Positions 7,533 through 14,681 of a DNA stretch of 16,938 bases are shown piece after piece (positions within the stretch are counted from its first letter, which is position 1; every line of letters starts with the position of its first letter). This DNA is from Pontimonas sp. GTDB lineage: Bacteria > Actinomycetota > Actinomycetes > Actinomycetales > Microbacteriaceae. The stretch lies in assembly GCA_021741945.1 (NCBI GenBank), contig JAIOWV010000019.1, forward strand, positions 1 to 16,938, written 5' to 3'. Under the pieces are notes generated by a model that worked only from the letters and a program-made list of their open reading frames with translations, had not been told where the DNA came from and searched no databases. Position numbers and translations under genes: made by a program.

Positions 7533-8426
7533 ATGGAAGCCATGACGAACTCGTCCCTTGAGGCGTTGCGCAAAGCCGCAACGCTCACCGAAGCATTGCC
7601 GTGGATGCGCAGGTTTCAGGGCAGCATCTTTGTGATCAAGCTGGGCGGCAACGCCATGGGCGACGACGACTTGATGCAGTCCTTCGCCGATGACATGGTC
7701 TTTCTTTCCACAGTCGGTGTGAAGCCTGTGGTTGTTCACGGAGGCGGTCCCCAAATCACTGAGGCGCTCAAGGCCCAGGGAATCCCCAGCGAGTTTCGGG
7801 GCGGCTACCGCGTGACCACCACCGCGGCAATCCCTGTTGTTCGCGATGTCTTGCGCAACACGATCAGCGCTGATGTTGCCGGTCGAATTAATCGACACAG
7901 CGATTTGGCCGTAGTCCTCTCCGGAGAGGACGAGAACCTTTTTGTTGCCAGTAAGCGCGGTGCTCTAGTCGATGGTGCGATGGTTGACCTTGGACACGTG
8001 GGCGATGTGGTGGAGGTGAATCCCGGTGTCATTCTCGACCTACTCGATCAGGGCAAAATTCCTGTGGTGTCGTCGGTCGCCCCAGGGGATGAGGGGACAA
8101 CGCTGCTCAATGTGAACGCTGATTCTGCGGCAGCAGCGCTTGCCATTGCTCTTCGTGCCGAGAAGATGGTTCTCCTGACTGATGTGCAGGGTCTCTATCG
8201 ACACTGGCCAGACACCGACTCGTTGATTTCCAGTCTGAGTGCTACCGAGTTGGAAGGCTTGCTTCCGGGGTTGGAGAGCGGAATGATTCCGAAGATGGCC
8301 GCGTGTCTGGATGCGGTGCGAGGCGGCGTAGCCAAAGCGGCCATCATTGATGGCCGCCTCGCTCACTCTGTGCTGTTGGAGGCCTTTACCGCTGAGGGAA
8401 TAGGAACCGAGGTAGTCGCATCATGA
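7533..8426 (+). CDS. argB: Acetylglutamate kinase
   Basis: This 297-residue amino-acid kinase has the glycine-rich KLGGNAMGDD loop near 36, VVVHGGGPQI near 68-77, GGYRVT, and NVNADSAAAALA. These bind ATP and N-acetylglutamate. It phosphorylates N-acetylglutamate and is often the feedback-controlled step of the acetyl-cycling route. The ATG at 7533 lies two bases after the argJ stop. A second ATG at 7542 (MTNSSLEALRK) would fit common N-termini equally well. Its stop overlaps the argF ATG (ATGA, 8423-8426), leaving no room for the usual argD. The gene contains three perfect dyads, at 7863-7874, 7914-7931 and 8337-8357. Confidence 0.97.
   Translation: MEAMTNSSLEALRKAATLTEALPWMRRFQGSIFVIKLGGNAMGDDDLMQSFADDMVFLSTVGVKPVVVHGGGPQITEALKAQGIPSEFRGGYRVTTTAAIPVVRDVLRNTISADVAGRINRHSDLAVVLSGEDENLFVASKRGALVDGAMVDLGHVGDVVEVNPGVILDLLDQGKIPVVSSVAPGDEGTTLLNVNADSAAAALAIALRAEKMVLLTDVQGLYRHWPDTDSLISSLSATELEGLLPGLESGMIPKMAACLDAVRGGVAKAAIIDGRLAHSVLLEAFTAEGIGTEVVAS
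7914..7931. repeat. 18-bp perfect palindrome inside argB
   Basis: GTCCTCTCCGGAGAGGAC reads the same on both strands (9+9 bp, no spacer). In RNA it would form a 7-bp stem with a CCGG loop. A 12-bp palindrome ATCAGCGCTGAT lies 39 bases upstream at 7863-7874. Both are coding (the former encodes part of VVLSGEDEN), so function is unproven. Confidence 0.5.
8337..8357 (+). repeat. Perfect 9-bp hairpin near the 3' end of argB
   Basis: GCGGCCATC (8337-8345) and GATGGCCGC (8349-8357) pair around an ATT loop, 65 bases before the argF start. It encodes part of KAAIIDGRLA. No T-tract follows. It could stabilise the 3' end of an argCJB mRNA or pause RNA polymerase before argF, but coding constraint alone may explain it. 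Confidence 0.45.
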
Positions 8427-9367
8427 CCAGACACTTCTTGCGTGATGATGACATCACCCCGGCGGAGCAAACGGAGATCCTCGATCTTGCTATTGCCATG
8501 AAGGCTGACCGCTACGGCCAGCGTCCCCTGTCGGGGCCACAAACAGTGGCGGTCATCTTCGACAAGTCCTCCACCCGAACCCGGGTGTCCTTCGCAGTGG
8601 GTATTGCTGATTTAGGCGGCCAACCACTGATTATTTCCACCGCAAACTCGCAACTTGGTGGCAAAGAGACGCCCTCTGATACCGCCCGGGTCCTCGAGCG
8701 GATGGTGGCTGCCATTGTCTGGCGGACGTATGCACAATCCGGTCTCGAGGAAATGGCTGCTGGGACCACGGTGCCCGTGGTGAACGCTCTGAGCGATGAC
8801 TTTCACCCCTGCCAACTCTTGGCGGATCTCCTCACCATTCGAGAGCACAAGGGTTCCCTTCAGGGAACTACCGTGGCTTTCCTCGGTGATGGTCGCTCGA
8901 ATATGGCTCAGAGCTACCTGCTGGCTGGTGCAAACGCGGGAATGAACGTGCGCCTCGCCTGCCCAGCTGGGTTTTCCCCGGATCCTGGGGTAGTCGCCGA
9001 TGCCACGGCTTTAGCGGCGCAGACCGGGGGCTCAATATCGGTTCTTGATGATCCTGAAGCCGCTGTTGCCGGTGTGGACGTTGTCGTCACCGACACGTGG
9101 GTGTCCATGGGTAAAGAAGATGAGAAGGCCCAGCGCCTTGCCACCTTCGCCGGATACCAGGTAGACAACGCATTGATGGCAAAGGCGGCCGGTGACGCGA
9201 TATTCCTGCACTGTTTGCCTGCAGACCGCGGGTATGAGGTAGCCGCTGAAGTCATTGACGGCCCGCAGAGTGTGATTTGGGATGAGTCAGAGAACAGGCT
9301 TCACGCTCAAAAAGCGTTGATGGTGTGGCTTTTGGAGCGCGCAGAGCGACGACAGGCTGGCCAGTAG
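8423..9367 (+). CDS. argF: Ornithine carbamoyltransferase
   Basis: The 314-residue protein carries the carbamoyl-phosphate loop SSTRTRVSF (STRTR at 50-54), the DDFHPCQLLADLL segment (HPCQ at 128-131), the DTWVSMG loop that distinguishes ornithine from aspartate carbamoyltransferases, and FLHCLPADRG (HCLP at 263-266). It joins carbamoyl phosphate and ornithine to make citrulline. The ATG overlaps the argB stop by four bases. In most actinobacteria argD lies between them, so this fused junction records a loss or rearrangement. The TAG stop is also the first half of a TAGACT that may serve as a -10 for argG. Confidence 0.97.
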   Translation: MTRHFLRDDDITPAEQTEILDLAIAMKADRYGQRPLSGPQTVAVIFDKSSTRTRVSFAVGIADLGGQPLIISTANSQLGGKETPSDTARVLERMVAAIVWRTYAQSGLEEMAAGTTVPVVNALSDDFHPCQLLADLLTIREHKGSLQGTTVAFLGDGRSNMAQSYLLAGANAGMNVRLACPAGFSPDPGVVADATALAAQTGGSISVLDDPEAAVAGVDVVVTDTWVSMGKEDEKAQRLATFAGYQVDNALMAKAAGDAIFLHCLPADRGYEVAAEVIDGPQSVIWDESENRLHAQKALMVWLLERAERRQAGQ

Positions 9368-9370
9368 ACT
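9365..9370 (+). promoter_or_regulatory. Candidate -10 element upstream of argG
   Basis: TAGACT overlaps the argF stop and lies 42 bases before the argG GTG. It is identical to the -10 of rRNA promoter P2. It would give a transcript with a short leader of about 36 bases containing a purine-rich AGAGAAAG before the GTG. No -35 is recognisable, and half of the hexamer is fixed by the stop codon, so support is modest. Confidence 0.35.
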
Positions 9371-9412
9371 TAAGTTTCACCCCGTGTTGGTGTGCACATT
9401 TGAGAGAAAGCA

Positions 9413-10624
9413 GTGGCGTCAGTGTCCGAAAGAGTGGTTTTAGCGTATTCCGGTGGCCTCGACACATCCGTGGGTATCGGCTGGTTGAAGGACGCAACCG
9501 GCAAAGAGGTTGTCGCGCTTGCCGTTGATGTCGGCCAGGGTGGCGAGGACATGGAAGACATTCGCCAGAGGGCACTCGATTGCGGTGCTGTTGAGGCGAT
9601 TGTTGTCGATGCCAAAGACGAGTTTGCCGCTGACTTTGTGATGCCAGCACTTCGGGCTAACGCTTTGTACCAAAAGCGCTACCCCTTGGTGTCCGCACTG
9701 TCTCGGCCGCTGATTTCCAAGCACCTCGCCCGCGTAGCGCGGGAGCTTGGCGCCGACAGCGTGGCGCATGGCTGCACTGGTAAAGGAAATGATCAGGTGC
9801 GGTTCGAAGCAGCCGTTGCTGCGCTGGCTCCTGAGCTCACCAGCATCGCTCCGATTCGTGACCTGGCCTTGACCAGGGACAAAGCAATTGCCTACGCCGA
9901 AGAACACGGTCTTCCTATCAAGCAGAGCAAGAAGAACCCGTACTCCGTGGACAAGAATGTTTGGGGTCGAGCGGTGGAGACCGGATTGCTCGAAGACCCG
10001 TGGAATGCGCCAGGGGATGGTGTCTGGGAATACACCGATGACCCCGCGAAGGGCTTGCCAGCAGAAGATGTGGTCATCCGCTTCGCGGAGGGCATCCCTG
10101 TTGCGATCGATGGCAAGGCCGTCACCCCACTGCAGGCCATCGAGATCATGAACACCGTGGCTGGTCGCCACGGTGTCGGCCGCATTGACATCATCGAAGA
10201 CCGCCTGGTCGGCATCAAGAGTCGCGAGGTCTATGAGGCACCGGCTGGCATTGCTCTCGTTGCGGCACACGAGGAGCTCGAGAACCTTGTCCTAGAGCGC
10301 GATCTGGGCCGTTACAAGCGCAAGATTGAGGCCGACTGGGCGAACCTGGTTTATGACGGCCTGTGGTTCTCCGACCTGAAGCGCAGCCTTGATGTCTTCA
10401 TCGCGCACACCCAGCGCCACGTCTCTGGAGACATTCGCCTGAAGTTGCAGTCGGGCGTTGCCATGGTCACAGGTCGCATGTCGGATCAGAGTCTCTATGA
10501 CTTTGACCTTGCCACCTACGACACCGGTGACACCTTCGACCAGTCGCACGCGAAGGGCTTTATCGAGCTGTGGTCTCTGCCGAGCAAGATCTCCGCCAAG
10601 CGGCACGCGAAGAACGAGGGATAG
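9413..10624 (+). CDS. argG: Argininosuccinate synthase
   Basis: The 403-residue protein has the ATP-pyrophosphatase P-loop AYSGGLDTS (11-19), DVGQGGEDMEDI, and the signature HGCTGKGNDQVRFE (119-132). These place it in the argininosuccinate synthase family. It condenses citrulline and aspartate using ATP. The GTG at 9413 is preceded by a modest purine-rich site (GAGAGAAAG). The gap to argF is only 45 bases and contains no argR, which commonly lies here. The stop is five bases before argH, so argG and argH form one unit that may have its own promoter. Confidence 0.97.
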   Translation: MASVSERVVLAYSGGLDTSVGIGWLKDATGKEVVALAVDVGQGGEDMEDIRQRALDCGAVEAIVVDAKDEFAADFVMPALRANALYQKRYPLVSALSRPLISKHLARVARELGADSVAHGCTGKGNDQVRFEAAVAALAPELTSIAPIRDLALTRDKAIAYAEEHGLPIKQSKKNPYSVDKNVWGRAVETGLLEDPWNAPGDGVWEYTDDPAKGLPAEDVVIRFAEGIPVAIDGKAVTPLQAIEIMNTVAGRHGVGRIDIIEDRLVGIKSREVYEAPAGIALVAAHEELENLVLERDLGRYKRKIEADWANLVYDGLWFSDLKRSLDVFIAHTQRHVSGDIRLKLQSGVAMVTGRMSDQSLYDFDLATYDTGDTFDQSHAKGFIELWSLPSKISAKRHAKNEG

Positions 10625-10629
10625 CTGCT

Positions 10630-12039
10630 ATGTCCGGCCAAACACACGAGGGCGCCCTGTGGGGCGGCCGGTTTGGCTCGGGCCCAAGCTATGAGATGCA
10701 GCGGCTGAGTAAGTCAACGCATTTCGACTGGCGGCTAGTGCCCTACGACCTTGATGCCACCGCTGCTCACGCCACGGCGCTCAAGGAGCGGGGACTGATG
10801 AGCGCGGACGCGTTGGCTACTGTCCTGTCTGCTCTCGAGAAAATTGGCCACGACTTCCAGTCGGAAGCTATCGCTCCTGGGGAACAGGATGAGGATGTTC
10901 ACGGCTGGCTCGAGCGAATCCTTATTGAGGCGGTCGGCCCTGCAATTGGCGGAAGTTTGCGCGCTGGTCGCAGTAGAAACGACCAGATTGCCACATTTAT
11001 TCGCCTATATATGCGAGACACATCGCGGGCAATACGCCACATCCTGATTGAACTGGTGAGAATCTTGATCTCTCGCTCGGAGGAAGCGGGGGAGCGGGTG
11101 ATGCCTGGGCGCACCCACTTCCAGCACGCTCAGCCTGTGCTCGTGGCTCACTACCTTCTTGCACACGCCTGGCCTCTGGTTCGTGATATTTCGCGCATCG
11201 ATGATTGGGCCAAGCGCAACAATGTTTCTCCCTACGGCGGGGGCGCGCTGGCCGGGGGAGGGCTCGGCATAGACGCCGAGGGTATTGCCCGCGAGCTAGG
11301 TTTTCAGGGTGTCATGGAGAACTCGCTTGATGGGACCTCGTCGAGGGACTCGGTTGCTGAGTTCCTCTACATCACCACCCAGATTGGAATTGATCTTTCC
11401 CGCCTTGCTGAGGAGATTGTGATTCTCACCTCGGCAGAGTTTGGCTACATGTCGCTGCATGATTCTTATGCGACGGGATCCTCGATGATGCCTCAGAAGA
11501 AGAACCCGGACATCGCCGAACTCACTCGAGGAAAAACCGGGCGCCTCATTGGGAATCTGACCGGCTTGCTTGCCACGCTGAAGGCCTTGCCACTGGCCTA
11601 TAACCGCGACCTGCAAGAGGACAAGGAGCCAGTGTTCGACTCTGTCGATACTCTCTTGCTGGTCATGCCAGCCATGGCCGGCATGATTGCCTCACTGACG
11701 CTCAACTATGAGCGGATGGAAGAGCAAGCGACCAAAGGTTTCTCCTTAGCCACCGATGTTGCTGATTTCTTAGTCGAGCAGGGTGTGCCCTTCCGTGACG
11801 CTCACGAAATTGTGGGGCAGCTCGTTGCGCACTGCGAGTCGAAGGGCCTCGAGCTCCACGAGTGCTCCGACGAAGAGTTAGCCTCCATCTCACCCCACCT
11901 CACACCTGCGACGCGCAGCGTTATGACCGCGGAGGCCTCCGTGGCCAGGAAATCGGGCGTCGGGGGAACCGCGCCTGATCAGGTGGCCAAGCAGCGCGCG
12001 GCCCTGGCGGCACTAATCGAGTCGCTCGATACCGACTAG
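10630..12039 (+). CDS. argH: Argininosuccinate lyase
   Basis: From the ATG at 10630 the product is 469 residues. It shows GALWGGRFGSGP at the N-terminus, EDVHGWLE, AGRSRNDQIAT, the THFQHAQPV region carrying a catalytic His, and the fumarase-superfamily signature GSSMMPQKKNPD. It splits argininosuccinate into arginine and fumarate. A longer in-frame start at 10570 lies inside argG and is rejected, because a GAGGGA site sits before 10630 and MSGQTHEGALWGGRF is the usual beginning. Its TAG stop shares the CTAG at 12036-12039 with the stop of the convergent ATPase gene, so the two genes overlap by four bases with no terminator between them. Confidence 0.97.
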   Translation: MSGQTHEGALWGGRFGSGPSYEMQRLSKSTHFDWRLVPYDLDATAAHATALKERGLMSADALATVLSALEKIGHDFQSEAIAPGEQDEDVHGWLERILIEAVGPAIGGSLRAGRSRNDQIATFIRLYMRDTSRAIRHILIELVRILISRSEEAGERVMPGRTHFQHAQPVLVAHYLLAHAWPLVRDISRIDDWAKRNNVSPYGGGALAGGGLGIDAEGIARELGFQGVMENSLDGTSSRDSVAEFLYITTQIGIDLSRLAEEIVILTSAEFGYMSLHDSYATGSSMMPQKKNPDIAELTRGKTGRLIGNLTGLLATLKALPLAYNRDLQEDKEPVFDSVDTLLLVMPAMAGMIASLTLNYERMEEQATKGFSLATDVADFLVEQGVPFRDAHEIVGQLVAHCESKGLELHECSDEELASISPHLTPATRSVMTAEASVARKSGVGGTAPDQVAKQRAALAALIESLDTD

Positions 12040-12779
12040 TTTCCGCCGCGAAAGCGCTGCAGAAACTCTTTCGTTCGCTCTTCACGCGGAGCCCCGAAAA
12101 CCTGCGATGGGGGACCTTGCTCGGCCACCAAACCCTGGTCGAGGAACACAATCCTGTCTGCCACGTCCCTCGCAAAGGCCATTTCGTGGGTGGCCATAAC
12201 AATCGTGGTGCCATCGTTTTTGAGATCGGTGACAAGATCCAAGACTTCGCCGACGAGTTCGGGGTCCAAGGCACTCGTGATTTCATCAAGGAGCAAAACC
12301 TCGGGCTCGTTGGCAATCGCGCGCACCAGCGCGAGGCGCTGCTGCTGCCCACCGGAGAGGCGATCAGGGTATTCCTTGGCCTTGTCAGCAAGCCCCACGC
12401 GCTCGAGCAGCTCGAGGGCGCGGGATGTCGCCTGCTCTTTGGAGACGTTGAACACGTGCCGGGAGGCAAGAGTGATGTTGCTCAGCACGCTGAGGTGCGG
12501 GAAGAGGTTGAACTGTTGAAACACCACACCGATACGCGCGCGAACAGAATCAGCGTTGACGGAAGGATCGCTGATGTCGTCGCCGCTCAGCCAAATCTGT
12601 CCGTCATTGAGCTGCTCGAGCAGGTTGATGCAGCGCAGCAGGGTTGATTTTCCTGACCCGCTGGCCCCAATCACGGCGACAACCTCGCCGTGATGAATGT
12701 CGAGGTCAATGCCCCGAAGAACCGGGGTGTCACCAAATACTTTGGTCACACCGGAGAGCGAAAGAACAGGTTGGGTCAT
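12036..12779 (-). CDS. Polar amino-acid ABC transporter, ATP-binding subunit
   Basis: The 247-residue ATPase has Walker A GASGSGKST (38-46), a Q-loop in VVFQQFNLFPHL, signature LSGGQ (141-145), Walker B LLLDE (162-166), D-loop SALD and H-loop His198 in ATHEM. FQQFNLFPHLSVLSNI and THEMAFARDVADRIVF are typical of the GlnQ/HisP group that energises amino-acid import. It overlaps the upstream permease gene by four bases (ATGA on the minus strand) and is the last gene of the transporter operon. It runs into argH tail to tail. Near the start of the gene (12726-12752) a 12-bp stem with one mismatch could fold in the mRNA over codons 10-18. The substrate cannot be read from this subunit. Confidence 0.95.
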   Translation of the reverse strand: MTQPVLSLSGVTKVFGDTPVLRGIDLDIHHGEVVAVIGASGSGKSTLLRCINLLEQLNDGQIWLSGDDISDPSVNADSVRARIGVVFQQFNLFPHLSVLSNITLASRHVFNVSKEQATSRALELLERVGLADKAKEYPDRLSGGQQQRLALVRAIANEPEVLLLDEITSALDPELVGEVLDLVTDLKNDGTTIVMATHEMAFARDVADRIVFLDQGLVAEQGPPSQVFGAPREERTKEFLQRFRGGN

Positions 12780-13636
12780 ACGATCGAGCCCATCTGCTCA
12801 CGAGCGCGGAGGCGCGCGGTGTACCAGTCGGTCAGTCGAATCATTGGAAGCGCAAGCAGGACAAAGAGCAGGCCCGCCAGTACATAGGGGGTGAAGTTGA
12901 AGGCCTGCGCTGTTTCAATTTGGGCGGCGCGCACTGCGTCGACGGCGCCGAGCACAGAAATCAGGCCGACATCCTTTTGCATCGCAATGAAGTCGTTCAT
13001 CAGTGCAGGGGTTACTTTGCGCACGGCCTGTGGCATCACCACCAACCGCAGAGTTTTGCCGTAGCTGAGGCCAAGCGATCTGGCGGCTAAGCGTTGCGAG
13101 GGGTGCACCGATTCGATACCGGCTCGGAACACCTCAGAAACGTAGGCGGAATAGGTCAGAATCAGAGCGATTGTTCCCCAGAATTCCAGTGGCATTCGAG
13201 GCAAGGCGTTGAGGCCGGGGATTCCAAAGCCCACCAGGTACAACACGATGATGAGGGGCATCCCTCGGAACAGGTCCGTGTAGCCGGCGGCCAGAGCGCG
13301 CAGGGGAAAGAAGATTGGCCCGCTGAGAGTGCGCAGCGTTGCCAAAACGAGCGCGAGGATCAGCACTCCAACCGCTGCGAAGAGCAGCACGCGGATGTTG
13401 AGAAGGATGCCCTCGAAGACCCTGGGCCACGCTCCAACGAGCACGTCGATGTTGAAGAAGCTCTGTTGAACAAGTGCCCAACCTGGGGTGTTGATGACGG
13501 TGAACCAGACGATGATGGCGAACACAATCGTGCTGATGAACGAGATCGCAACTGACTTGGTGTTCTGTTGACGCCGAAACGCCCGGCGTTCCAGCTCAAT
13601 TGCGCTGGGGCGGCGGGCATTAGGGTCGTTGTTCAC
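12776..13636 (-). CDS. Polar amino-acid ABC transporter, permease subunit
   Basis: The 286-residue integral membrane protein has a basic cytoplasmic N-terminus (about 1-27, with RRAFRRQQN) and about five to six hydrophobic segments. The first of these starts near AISFISTIVFAIIVWF. The EAA-type coupling motif is seen in SEVFRAGIESVHPSQRLAARSLGLS followed by VVMPQAVR, which docks on the ATPase. This places it in the His/Glu/Gln/Arg permease family. A single permease implies a homodimeric channel. The start is a GTG at 13636 with no good Shine-Dalgarno. TACTGT on the minus strand at 13648-13643 ends six bases before it, so an internal leaderless promoter is possible, besides read-through from the binding-protein gene 32 bases upstream. 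Confidence 0.93.
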   Translation of the reverse strand: MNNDPNARRPSAIELERRAFRRQQNTKSVAISFISTIVFAIIVWFTVINTPGWALVQQSFFNIDVLVGAWPRVFEGILLNIRVLLFAAVGVLILALVLATLRTLSGPIFFPLRALAAGYTDLFRGMPLIIVLYLVGFGIPGLNALPRMPLEFWGTIALILTYSAYVSEVFRAGIESVHPSQRLAARSLGLSYGKTLRLVVMPQAVRKVTPALMNDFIAMQKDVGLISVLGAVDAVRAAQIETAQAFNFTPYVLAGLLFVLLALPMIRLTDWYTARLRAREQMGSIV

Positions 13637-13668
13637 TCTTAGACAGTAGTAGAGGATCAGGCGGCGTC

Positions 13669-14550
13669 CTACTGGAGGACAGGTGCTCCCTGGTCGCTAC
13701 CAAGCCATGCATCCGTGATCTCAGCGAGCTTGCCGCTGTCGATCAGGCGCTGCAGTGCGGCGTTGACTGCCTCAGTGAGTGGGCTGTCTTTCTGGAGAAC
13801 AAAGCCCCACTCGTCAGACGTGCCTGCTCCGGGAGGGAGCTGCCCGACGAGAACACCATCGGTGATTTCTACGGCGATCAAATAGAACGCGGTCGGCAAG
13901 TCAACAACCAGAGCGTCGATCTGACCCGTCTCCAGAGCCAACTTTGCGTCGTCGTTGTTGTTGAAGGCGAGTGCGCCAGCGCTTGGCTGGATGGACTCTT
14001 CGATGGCCTGGAAGCTCGTGGTGCCGCTTGCAGCACCGATGTTGAGCTCCTTGAGGTCGGCAAGGGAGGTCGCTTCAGCTGCGGCGCTACCAGCAACCGT
14101 CAAGATTGCCTGAGGCGTCTTGTAGTAGGCGGTCGAGAAGTCGACGTTCTCAGCGCGCTCGGGGGTAATCGAGTACTGCTGGAGGTTCAGGTCGAAGTCC
14201 TTCGGGCCTGGCTGGATAGCTGCTTCGAAGGTGGTGCGAACCCACACAACGTCCTCGGGGGCGAAGCCGAGTTCCTCAGCCAGAGCGTATGCAACAGCTG
14301 CCTCGAAGCCTTGGCCACTTTCAGGGGCGTCGTCGAGAACGTAGGGGGGATAGGCGGGCTCGCCAGTTGCAATGGTCAGCTTGCCTTCGGTGAGGGTCGC
14401 CAGCGCCGGTGCCTCTTCGGTCGCTGCGGGTGCCTCAGCCTCGGGTGCGGCAGGCTCTGCAGCTCCACCGGCACACGCGGCAAGGCCGAGAACAAGTGTT
14501 CCCACGCCCAGGGCAGCGCTCAGGCTGCGTAAACGAGATTTCAATGACAT
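13669..14550 (-). CDS. Amino-acid ABC transporter substrate-binding lipoprotein
   Basis: From the ATG at 14550 the product is 293 residues. It has a lipoprotein signal peptide with basic MSLKSRLR, a hydrophobic core and lipobox LAAC with Cys26. An Ala/Glu/Pro-rich linker follows (about 27-50), then a family-3 binding domain: LTIATGEPAYPPY, SITPERAENVDFSTAYYKTP and AASGTTSFQAI. These segments line the amino-acid site in known relatives. The protein should be anchored outside the membrane and feed the permease. The start is chosen because AAGGAG sits 8 bases before it and the signal peptide begins there; a longer frame to 14697 is rejected. It is divergent from tyrS. The substrate is uncertain, with a polar or charged amino acid likely. 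Confidence 0.94.
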   Translation of the reverse strand: MSLKSRLRSLSAALGVGTLVLGLAACAGGAAEPAAPEAEAPAATEEAPALATLTEGKLTIATGEPAYPPYVLDDAPESGQGFEAAVAYALAEELGFAPEDVVWVRTTFEAAIQPGPKDFDLNLQQYSITPERAENVDFSTAYYKTPQAILTVAGSAAAEATSLADLKELNIGAASGTTSFQAIEESIQPSAGALAFNNNDDAKLALETGQIDALVVDLPTAFYLIAVEITDGVLVGQLPPGAGTSDEWGFVLQKDSPLTEAVNAALQRLIDSGKLAEITDAWLGSDQGAPVLQ

Positions 14551-14579
14551 GGAGTTACTCCTTAGTAAAGGGAAAATGG

Positions 14580-14589
14580 TACCTAGGTA
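14580..14589. promoter_or_regulatory. 10-bp palindrome between the transporter and tyrS
   Basis: TACCTAGGTA is a perfect palindrome in the 130-base divergent gap. It lies directly beside a TACCAT (-10-like on the minus strand, 14581-14576) that could drive the transporter operon. An operator for a dimeric repressor is conceivable, but the site is short and no regulator is encoded nearby. Confidence 0.3.
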
Positions 14590-14666
14590 TTCTGGGGCAA
14601 AATTCTTCGCGATGTCTCTACATGACCCTGTGTTACGCGCTGATAGCCTGGGGCGCGTGTCCGGGC

Positions 14667-14681
14667 TAGATAATCGTGTCG
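14667..14681 (+). promoter_or_regulatory. Candidate -10 element for a leaderless tyrS mRNA
   Basis: TAGATAAT (14667-14674) contains GATAAT, one base from the TATAAT consensus, and ends six bases before the GTG at 14681. There is no Shine-Dalgarno before that GTG. No T-box features are seen in the short upstream region. The -35 is not recognisable. Confidence 0.55.

Noticed and set aside
10570..10629. An earlier argH start inside argG
   Set aside because: The extra 20 residues do not belong to the family, and a ribosome site and typical N-terminus support 10630.
14372..14680. A 103-residue N-terminal extension of tyrS
   Set aside because: It is antisense to the binding-protein gene and carries no TyrRS sequence; normal TyrRS length starts at 14681.
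14551..14680. T-box riboswitch before tyrS
   Set aside because: The space is too short, there is no T-box consensus or terminator stem, and the transcript seems leaderless.
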